Assembly: GCA_002495485.1 (NCBI GenBank)
Contig: DAFH01000186.1
Location: 12,193 to 17,716, forward strand
DNA from: Candidatus Bathyarchaeota archaeon UBA185
GTDB taxonomy: Archaea > Thermoproteota > Bathyarchaeia > 40CM-2-53-6
DNA: 5,524 nucleotides
Direction of reading: 5' to 3'
Made by a program: the position numbers and the translations under genes
Notes under the pieces: generated by a model
The model's database searches: none
Told to the model about the DNA's origin: nothing
The model's input: only the letters and a program-made list of their open reading frames with translations
In this document: positions 1 through 4,814 of the stretch, piece after piece
Layout of the letters: each line of letters opens with the position of its first letter
Numbering within the stretch: position 1 is the first letter of the stretch

Positions 1-16
1 AGATTCGGAGTCAAAC

Positions 17-24
17 TACTTATC
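17..24 (+). promoter_or_regulatory. Possible archaeal TATA box for the EamA gene
   Basis: The sequence TACTTATC is preceded by AAA, which could serve as a BRE-like purine run. It is centred about 25 nt before the ATG at 46. In archaea that spacing places transcription start at or next to the start codon, giving a leaderless message. The match to the TTTATATA consensus is weak and the call rests mainly on position. Confidence 0.25.
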
Positions 25-30
25 CCGTTT

Positions 31-44
31 CGGAGTCTTCTCCG
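31..44 (+). repeat. Small hairpin around a GGAG just before the EamA start
   Basis: CGGAG-TCTT-CTCCG is a perfect 5-bp inverted repeat with a 4-nt loop, ending one base before the ATG at 46. Its left arm contains the only Shine-Dalgarno-like GGAG (32-35) in front of the gene. If the transcript includes it, the hairpin would hide that site. If the gene is leaderless, the hairpin is absent from the mRNA and means nothing. A stem this short can occur by chance. Confidence 0.25.
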
Positions 45-45
45 C

Positions 46-1014
46 ATGGTCCCGAGCCGGCAGAACAAGACCGACCTGGAACTTCCGTCTCGGGAAGCCG
101 CGACAGTCGCGACGAGCGTTCGGAACTCGATTATCTATTCTCAGCTTCTGCTGACCATGTTTCTCTGGGGACTGGCGTGGCCCGTTGGAAGGCTCTTGGC
201 CACGAACCTTCCGCCAATATCGATCGCAGTGTTGAGGTACGCGATAGTTGTGCCGGTACTGTTTGGAATTCTAAGATTCAGAAGACAGCCTTTCGCTCCG
301 GACCGGAAATGGATCCTGAACCTCGCGGTTATGGGACTGCTCTCGACGAGTCTCTACCAGGCGTTCTTTCTGTTCGGAGTAAAGTATGCAGCCGCGAGCG
401 ACGACTCGCTAGTCATAGGGATAGGGCCGGTCCTCATAGCGATCATGGCCTCGTTCGTTCTCAACGAGCGGTCGACCCGGACGAAAGGACTCGGCTTCCT
501 CTCCGGCCTATCCGGCATCGCAGTGATTTCTCTGCTCTCTCCTAATACCGATGTTCCGAACAGGCTTCTTGGGATCAGTCTCGTCTTTGGAGGAGCAGTA
601 GCTTATGCTCTCTACACCGTTCTCCTGAGAAGATTTGTCGGGGCCGCTAGAGCTGACACTACTCGCCCAGCGCCTTCTTCCCTGTCGATACTGGCATGGA
701 TCTCGCTGTTCGGCTGGATCTTTCTCATCCCGTTCTCCATTGTCGAAGCTCCGTGGACCTACACGTGGGGTCCCGTCTCTTGGCTGGGAATTCTCTACCT
801 CGCCCTTCTCTCGACGGTGGTCGGATACTTCTTCTACGTAGAAGGAGTATCAAAGATCGGTGCTGGACGGGCGGCAGTCTTCGGCAACTTGGTTCCGGTT
901 TTCGGGGTCATAACCTCGGCCCTACTCCTAGGCGAGAATATCAGCCCCTGGCATGGGGTCAGCTTCTTGCTGATTCTGACCGGCGTGATTTTGGTCAACA
1001 AGCGGACAGGATGA
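46..1014 (+). CDS. EamA/DMT-family transporter
   Basis: This is an integral membrane transporter of the drug/metabolite transporter superfamily, whose members usually export or import amino acids, nucleosides, sugars or small toxic compounds. The substrate cannot be read from the sequence. The 322 residues fit the usual 280-320 for a two-EamA-domain, ten-helix protein. The first repeat is about residues 34-165 and begins with the typical WGLAWPVGR, followed by PPISIAVLRYAI (56-67). The second runs from about 173 to 317 and ends with GYFFYVEGVSKIGAGRA, NLVPVFGV, LLLGE and a G-V-I-L-V-N close. Residues 1-28 are a hydrophilic, R/E/T-rich extension before the first helix, longer than usual. ATG 46 is the first start in the window, but the reading frame is open to the left edge, so a start outside cannot be excluded. 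No ATG, GTG or TTG lies in frame between 1 and 46. Confidence 0.93.
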   Translation: MVPSRQNKTDLELPSREAATVATSVRNSIIYSQLLLTMFLWGLAWPVGRLLATNLPPISIAVLRYAIVVPVLFGILRFRRQPFAPDRKWILNLAVMGLLSTSLYQAFFLFGVKYAAASDDSLVIGIGPVLIAIMASFVLNERSTRTKGLGFLSGLSGIAVISLLSPNTDVPNRLLGISLVFGGAVAYALYTVLLRRFVGAARADTTRPAPSSLSILAWISLFGWIFLIPFSIVEAPWTYTWGPVSWLGILYLALLSTVVGYFFYVEGVSKIGAGRAAVFGNLVPVFGVITSALLLGENISPWHGVSFLLILTGVILVNKRTG

Positions 1015-1103
1015 CACATTCACGGCGTCTGGTCAAGTCGCTGACTAGGAAAGATGCGCCTTTGATGTTCTCCGGTTAGTCTTAAACGGCCTACGATTGT
1101 GAA

Positions 1104-1111
1104 GAGAGGAG
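1104..1111 (+). promoter_or_regulatory. Shine-Dalgarno fixing a TTG start for the GNAT gene
   Basis: GAGAGGAG ends 4 nt before TTG 1116. An in-frame TAA at 1083-1085 lies upstream, and no ATG, GTG or other TTG occurs in that frame between it and 1116. The next in-frame ATG is residue 11 (1146). The purine-rich site therefore supports TTG 1116 as the true start. A TATA-like GTCTTAAAC at 1079-1087 lies just upstream and could drive the gene, though its spacing would leave a very short leader. Confidence 0.6.
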
Positions 1112-1115
1112 CGAA

Positions 1116-2138
1116 TTGCGACTAGTTCCCCTCGATCAAGACTTTATGGCCGGGCGCAAGTATCTGAACGATCGAAGCCTCCAGGTGGGCCATGTCCTCC
1201 CGCTCAGCGACGATCTTTTCAAGGAATACTTTCCCGCCGGCAACAGCTTCCTTCTCTACTCTAGAATTGCGGTCGACGGTTTGTTCTCGTACACATCGGG
1301 CAGAGAGAAGAGGGCTCCAATCGCCAGCTTTACGCTCGCCACGGACTCCCTCGCTGGTTTGAAGGAGGCTGTGGGGAGAGTTGAGGATACGGCGCTTGCT
1401 CAGGAAAAACTGGTCATTCGGACCAGGGTTTATGGTTATGATCGCAGGCGGCTTCAAGCGATCAAGGCTCTGGGCTTCAAGATCGGCGTAACGATCCCGG
1501 GAGCTGTTTCTCTAGACGGGAAGCTATTCGATCTGTACTATCTCTACAAAGAGCTTGATGGTCGCTATCGATTCAATATTCGGCGAAGCTACGCGAAGCC
1601 GGGACTATATCCTGTAATGGATGTTGAGAAGGCAAAGAATCAACGATTGCGCATTCGAGGCTATCGTCGAGAGGATCGCGGTTCTCTGGACAAGTTCGCA
1701 ACTCACCTCAATGTGATCCGAGGGATCGGGAGTGGCGTGTTCGAAGGGTCACCGCCGTTCCCGTCTGGACTGTTCGACGATTGGTTCGAGAAGCGGAGAA
1801 ACTTTCCGATAGTGTGCGAGGACGAGTCGATAGGAGAGGCTGTCGGAGTAGTTGACCTGACCCGGCCGGGCCCGGAGGTTATGCAGCATGTTATGTTTCT
1901 GGGAATGTATGTTAGGGCAGACTATCAGGGGCTGGGTGTAGGGACCATGCTGATGGATGCGGCGAAGCTTCTCGCAAAGAGGCTTCACCTCACGAGGGTG
2001 ATCTTGAGCGTTTTTGAGGGGAACACGCCCGCTGAGAAGTTGTATCGAAACGCGGGATTCGTCGAGTGTGGCAAGCTCCCGGGTTGGTTGCAGGAGGGTT
2101 ACGTCGATGAGATCTACATGGTGCTGAAGCTTGACTGA
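1116..2138 (+). CDS. GNAT-family N-acetyltransferase, apparently with tandem GNAT halves
   Basis: The C-terminal domain (about residues 178-340) is a canonical GCN5-related N-acetyltransferase, which moves an acetyl group from acetyl-CoA to an amine. Its motif A is LGMYVRADYQGLGVGTMLMDAA split over 262-283, with the pyrophosphate-binding Q271-x-x-G274-x-G276. Motif B follows with L297-S-V-F, N303, A306, LY309-310 and R311-NAGF, then the usual tail with D331 and Y334-M. The N-terminal half (1-175) lacks a Q-x-x-G-x-G loop, but residues 109-147 read like a GNAT C-terminal part: DRRRLQAIKALGFKIG, then PGAVSLDGKLFDLYYLYKEL. I infer a duplicated fold in which only the second copy binds acetyl-CoA. 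The acceptor is unknown; a small molecule, peptide or protein amine are all possible. The gene starts 101 nt after the transporter on the same strand, and co-transcription is possible but unproven. Confidence 0.88.
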   Translation: MRLVPLDQDFMAGRKYLNDRSLQVGHVLPLSDDLFKEYFPAGNSFLLYSRIAVDGLFSYTSGREKRAPIASFTLATDSLAGLKEAVGRVEDTALAQEKLVIRTRVYGYDRRRLQAIKALGFKIGVTIPGAVSLDGKLFDLYYLYKELDGRYRFNIRRSYAKPGLYPVMDVEKAKNQRLRIRGYRREDRGSLDKFATHLNVIRGIGSGVFEGSPPFPSGLFDDWFEKRRNFPIVCEDESIGEAVGVVDLTRPGPEVMQHVMFLGMYVRADYQGLGVGTMLMDAAKLLAKRLHLTRVILSVFEGNTPAEKLYRNAGFVECGKLPGWLQEGYVDEIYMVLKLD

Positions 2139-2163
2139 ACGGTAGCTTTCCCGGGATTGCTAA

Positions 2164-2173
2164 AGCGTTAACT
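2164..2173 (+). promoter_or_regulatory. Possible TATA box for a leaderless DUF996 mRNA
   Basis: AGCGTTAACT is centred about 27 nt before ATG 2196, the expected spacing for an archaeal TATA element when transcription starts at the start codon. The bases between it and the ATG contain no Shine-Dalgarno-like GGAG or GAGG, which fits a leaderless transcript. An in-frame TAA at 2169-2171 rules out a more upstream start. The TATA match itself is modest. Confidence 0.35.
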
Positions 2174-2195
2174 ACCATCGTCACGATTCAGCGCT

Positions 2196-2804
2196 ATGGC
2201 AACTCTGGGACAGGCAAAGACCCTCGGAGGGGTCGGAGCCATACTGCTGATTCTAGGCTTCATTCCGCAAACGGGGGGAATCTTGGCTATCGCTGGTCTA
2301 ATCATGATTCTCATTGCTGTAAAATACATCTCGGATGTGCTTGGCGACAGTTCAGTTTTCAACAACATGATAATCTCGGTTGTTTTGTCCATTGTTGCTA
2401 TAATAGCTGTTGTTGTCCTTGTTGTTGGGGCGTTTCTCGCCTTTTATCATCTCGGCTCGACGCCTTTTACTTCCAATGTCACAGCCGCAAGCGACTTTTT
2501 TGCGTTTCTCGGGATAATATTGGTCGGGCTCGCAGTAGGATGGATCTTGTTGGTTGTGGCGGCTGTGTTTCTGAAAAGGAGTTACGATTCTATCTCTACC
2601 AGATTGAACGTTGGGACGTTTCACACAACCGGTCTGCTATACCTGATAGGAGCCGCGACCCTAATCGTAGGCGTTGGCATAATAATTCTGATAGTGGCGG
2701 AAATTCTTCAGATCGTCGCGTTCTTTTCAATCCCCGAACAAGCGCCTATTGGTCCTCAGCCGATGCCGGGACAGATGGGGTCACCGCCTCCGGCTTCAAG
2801 GTAG
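2196..2804 (+). CDS. DUF996 family membrane protein
   Basis: The 202-residue polytopic protein matches the DUF996 pattern: an N-terminal LGGVGAILLILGF (residues 10-22), then the PQTGGILAIAGLIMILIAVKYISD region (24-47), and the distinctive late block with K127-RSYDSI, VGTFHTTGLLYLIGA and AEILQIVAFFSIPE (168-181). Hydrophobic segments lie at about 13-43 (possibly a hairpin of two short helices), 58-84, 102-126 and 144-176. The end (180-202) is a hydrophilic tail rich in Pro, Gly and Gln. Family function is unknown, and nothing here suggests catalytic residues. It sits 57 nt after the GNAT gene but has its own likely promoter. The gene downstream is convergent, so this ends any transcript from the left. 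Identification is by remembered family motifs. Confidence 0.88.
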   Translation: MATLGQAKTLGGVGAILLILGFIPQTGGILAIAGLIMILIAVKYISDVLGDSSVFNNMIISVVLSIVAIIAVVVLVVGAFLAFYHLGSTPFTSNVTAASDFFAFLGIILVGLAVGWILLVVAAVFLKRSYDSISTRLNVGTFHTTGLLYLIGAATLIVGVGIIILIVAEILQIVAFFSIPEQAPIGPQPMPGQMGSPPPASR

Positions 2805-2860
2805 TCGGCAGTCACAGACCCGGTCATCTGGCCGCATCATTTCGGGCGACGCTGTGTACG

Positions 2861-3064
2861 CTAGGGCACTAGTGGATTCGTTGGTGGGCCCTTGGCCAAG
2901 ACCCAGAATAGCTTGGTAGCTCCGTAGGCAATCATACCAAACCCTAAAAGTTCCCAGACGAAGATCGACGTGCTCTGGACGGTCAAGACTCGAATCGCGA
3001 CGACTAGAGCCCCGCAGATTATCCAGATAATGCTGTTAATGACTCCTCTCTGAACGGGCTCCAT
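2861..3064 (-). CDS. Small two-helix membrane protein, unrecognised
   Basis: A 67-residue protein with two clear hydrophobic segments, about residues 10-27 (NSIIWIICGALVVAIRVL) and 34-56 (SIFVWELLG onward). They are joined by a short polar link, and the protein ends in a hydrophilic KGPPTNP tail. Codon use resembles that of the neighbours, with G/C common in third positions, and the alternative frames here have no such membrane pattern, so I take it as real. Function is unknown and no family is recognised. The start ATG is preceded by GGAAGGA with almost no spacer, too close to act as a normal Shine-Dalgarno. A TTAATA element on the same strand about 30 nt upstream instead suggests a leaderless or near-leaderless message. 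It converges on DUF996 (56-nt gap) and diverges from the 3140 gene (75-nt gap). Confidence 0.68.
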   Translation of the reverse strand: MEPVQRGVINSIIWIICGALVVAIRVLTVQSTSIFVWELLGFGMIAYGATKLFWVLAKGPPTNPLVP

Positions 3065-3090
3065 TCCTTCCGCGAATAGGGAACAGGCGG

Positions 3091-3098
3091 GTATTAAG
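3091..3098. promoter_or_regulatory. Possible shared TATA element between divergent genes
   Basis: GTATTAAG on the plus strand reads CTTAATAC on the minus strand. For the small minus-strand gene it is centred about 30 nt before the ATG at 3064, placing transcription start at or within a few bases of the start codon. For the plus-strand gene it would give a leader of roughly 19 nt before ATG 3140, which has no adjacent Shine-Dalgarno. The minus-strand assignment fits better. A second, weaker T-rich patch, CTTTTCTAA (3115-3123), could serve the plus gene instead. Confidence 0.3.
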
Positions 3099-3139
3099 GA
3101 GATCCAGGGGCAGACTTTTCTAACAGTCCCGCGTACGGT

Positions 3140-3871
3140 ATGCCGAAAACCGGCTTGGCTCAGACTCGAAAGCAGAAGGTTCTCGCGGAGGTCAAGAAGA
3201 AGCGGCAGCAGAGGGCCATCATAACACTCGTAATCGTCGCCGTACTGATCGGCATAATCGGCGCCGGAGTCTACGCGCTGTCACAGCAGCACGGGTCGGC
3301 CAACTTCCCATTCCCATGTCTTGCCGAAACCACTAATCTGCATGTTCATCCTTGGCTCAGAATCTGGATACAGACGACTCCAGGCACCAACAACAGCGTC
3401 ACAATACCGACCGCCGTAGGAATCCTGGACCCACAGATCTCGGGCGGCCTCGCCGGGGGAGGATCATGCTTTGAGCCAATGCACACGCATGACGACACCG
3501 GTATTATCCACATAGAGTCGGCTCACACTACAGACACGTATACTCTCGGGGATTTCTTCAACGTCTGGAAGGCCACGCCAGGCATGAGCACGGTTTTCGT
3601 TCCTGGGCTGGGCAGCCTGCCTGTCGTCTTCAACTCCACAGACATTCTGGGCTACAAACCCGACCAGACTCACACATTGGAGTTGCTAGTTGATGGCCAG
3701 AACTCGACCCAGTGGGGATCGCTACAACTGGTGCCGCTCGACTATTGCGACCAAAACGTTGCCCAATTCCCACCATGTTCTCTCACCGCCGGAGCCAACC
3801 CATACTACGGTGGAGGCTCTTATCCGTACGGGACTGAGCACACGATAATCATCTACTACAAGTACGTCTAG
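3140..3871 (+). CDS. Membrane-anchored extracytoplasmic protein with HVH/HTH motifs
   Basis: The 243-residue protein has a strongly basic N-terminus (K/R-rich, 10-25), one hydrophobic helix (about 26-47) and a polar C-terminal domain. The charge pattern predicts an N-in anchor with the domain outside the membrane. The domain contains H68-V-H70-P-W, C110-FEP then M114-H115-T-H117-D-D, G121-IIH124-IES, and YTLGDFFNVWK (134-144). This set resembles an uncharacterised family I recall from archaea and some bacteria, in which LHxH, LHTHD-x-(S/T)-GxxHxES and TLGxFFxVW recur together. Four cysteines (60, 110, 203, 213) could form two disulfides, fitting an external location. The spaced His pairs suggest metal binding, but that is inference. 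The tail (220-242) is rich in Tyr and Gly. ATG 3140 is the first possible start after an in-frame TAA at 3095-3097. No enzymatic activity is assigned. Confidence 0.82.
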   Translation: MPKTGLAQTRKQKVLAEVKKKRQQRAIITLVIVAVLIGIIGAGVYALSQQHGSANFPFPCLAETTNLHVHPWLRIWIQTTPGTNNSVTIPTAVGILDPQISGGLAGGGSCFEPMHTHDDTGIIHIESAHTTDTYTLGDFFNVWKATPGMSTVFVPGLGSLPVVFNSTDILGYKPDQTHTLELLVDGQNSTQWGSLQLVPLDYCDQNVAQFPPCSLTAGANPYYGGGSYPYGTEHTIIIYYKYV

Positions 3872-3911
3872 AATATCGACGGTTCTATCCGAAGCTGCAA
3901 AGATATTCTAG
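3868..3911. repeat. Perfect 10-bp inverted repeat across a stop codon
   Basis: CTAGAATATC at 3868-3877 is exactly complementary to GATATTCTAG at 3902-3911, with a 24-nt spacer. The left arm includes the TAG stop (3869-3871) of the His-motif protein. The arms do not extend in either direction. As RNA it could form a 10-bp stem marking the mRNA 3' end, and as DNA it could bind a dimeric protein. No T-run follows on the plus strand, so a classic terminator is not supported. Confidence 0.5.
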
Positions 3912-3961
3912 TGCCTTAAGACTGCACACGGTTGGCTGAATTGCGAACCCTCGTTCCAGTT

Positions 3962-4004
3962 TGCTTATGAGCCATTGGCGCGAAAGGTCGAACCGCCTGC
4001 GGAG
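3962..4004 (+). promoter_or_regulatory. Possible promoter and ribosome site for the coiled-coil gene
   Basis: TGCTTATG (3962-3969) is a TATA-like stretch resembling the CTTAT element before the EamA gene. Transcription would start near 3992, leaving a leader of about 24 nt that carries GGAG at 4001-4004, 11 nt before TTG 4016. A second GGAG at 4036-4039 precedes GTG 4049 by 9 nt. The signals are therefore compatible with either start. The rest of the 144-nt gap from 3872 holds the inverted repeat and nothing else I can name. Confidence 0.25.
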
Positions 4005-4015
4005 TTCAAAAGGGC

Positions 4016-4777
4016 TTGGAAGAGGAAGGGCCTCTGGAGCCGACGGTCGTGAAGGCTCTACCGATACTTGTCTCGGATTTCGCTCTCTACCGAGACGCGG
4101 AAAGAAAACGGATCAAGAAGAGCCTCCTAGCGGATTCGGAGGAAACGTTCGTCTTCAAGAAGACTCTCTATCTGCCCTACCTGAACTTCTCCTATCAGTA
4201 CCCTGCAGAGAAAGGCTTTCTTTTCTCAAAACAGACGGTGCAAGGTCAAGGCAGGTCAGCGGTGTTGGCGCTTCGTGAGGTCGACCTAGGATTCTATCCA
4301 GAACTGACCGCCCTAACCTCTCAGACGATTGACTTGGAGTATGAGCCAGACAATGTTGTTCAAGGCGTCGATTCCACAGCTCTCGTGAGCGAAAGGCTGG
4401 AGGAATTGAGAAGGATGCTCTCAGACTATGATGCTCGACTGGAAGAGCTGTCAAGGCAATACGAATCGTTGGCAAAGACGGATCCGGTCAGGAAGGAGCT
4501 GAAGGAGAATATCGACCACTTGAACAGGACCCGCGAGATGCGATGGAAGATGTTCGCCGACGGGCTCAAGCTTCCCTCTAGGATTGACTTGGAAAAGCTC
4601 GAGCTTCTTGAGGGGAATCTGTTCTACATGCCATACTTCATGGTCAGGTTCGCGCGTAGTGGAGAATCTAGATTCTTTGTCTGGGACCGGGAGGGTAAGG
4701 AGAACGATCCGTTGGCTGACGAGTTGACGAGGAACGGCAAGTTCCGCGACCTTGTCCAGTCCTACGCGATGAGCTGA
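4016..4777 (+). CDS. Unrecognised coiled-coil protein with two aromatic 'PY' segments
   Basis: I do not recognise this protein. It has 253 residues from TTG 4016 and no signal peptide or transmembrane helix, so it is probably cytoplasmic. Three parts are visible. Residues about 12-95 form an alpha/beta region with TLYLPYLNFSYQY (50-62) followed by a basic/aromatic strand GFLFSK. A long charged helix, about 123-176, has heptad-like Leu spacing (ERLEELRRML, ARLEELSRQYESL, ELKENIDHLN) and should form a coiled coil. Residues 186-253 return to a similar strand pattern, NLFYMPYFMVRFA (201-213) then SRFFVWDREGKEND. The two PY segments look like copies flanking the coil. An in-frame stop at 3968-3970 bounds the N-terminus. 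GTG 4049 (residue 12), with GGAG 9 nt upstream, is a credible alternative start, giving MKALPILVSDFALYRD. It converges on the ABC permease, with a 37-nt gap. Coding status is well supported; function is not assigned. Confidence 0.78.
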   Translation: MEEEGPLEPTVVKALPILVSDFALYRDAERKRIKKSLLADSEETFVFKKTLYLPYLNFSYQYPAEKGFLFSKQTVQGQGRSAVLALREVDLGFYPELTALTSQTIDLEYEPDNVVQGVDSTALVSERLEELRRMLSDYDARLEELSRQYESLAKTDPVRKELKENIDHLNRTREMRWKMFADGLKLPSRIDLEKLELLEGNLFYMPYFMVRFARSGESRFFVWDREGKENDPLADELTRNGKFRDLVQSYAMS

Positions 4778-4798
4778 GAAGGTCCGAAAGGCCCTCTC
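4776..4798. terminator. Imperfect hairpin between convergent genes
   Basis: GAGA-A-GGTCC, loop GAAA, then GGCCC-TCTC folds into a stem of about eight pairs with one bulged A (4780), a T-C mismatch (4783/4792) and a GNRA-type tetraloop. It begins inside the TGA stop of the coiled-coil gene and fills most of the 37-nt space before the permease stop on the other strand. The location suits a shared 3'-end structure. No U-tract follows on the plus strand, so the terminator role is a guess. Confidence 0.3.
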
Positions 4799-4814
4799 TA
4801 GTCTAAGCCGCGCG

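Noticed and set aside
4..37. Direct repeat TTCGGAGTC at 4-12 and 29-37
   Set aside because: Only two 9-bp copies 25 bp apart at the window edge; too little to call an operator or a repeat family.
3096..3104. Strong Shine-Dalgarno-like AAGGAGATC before the His-motif gene
   Set aside because: No ATG, GTG or TTG follows at a usable distance; the gene's ATG is about 35 nt downstream and no in-frame upstream start exists. I treat it as coincidental.
4151..4164. Inverted repeat GTCTTC-AA-GAAGAC
   Set aside because: It lies inside a coding region where it encodes ordinary V/F/K/K residues, and the 2-nt centre would not make a stable loop. It is likely chance.
3961..4278. A 105-codon plus-strand frame starting TTG 3961 / ATG 3967
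   Set aside because: Although it has an ATG, the translation is Ser/Arg/Gly-rich without structure, and it runs through the better frame beginning at 4016 or 4049.
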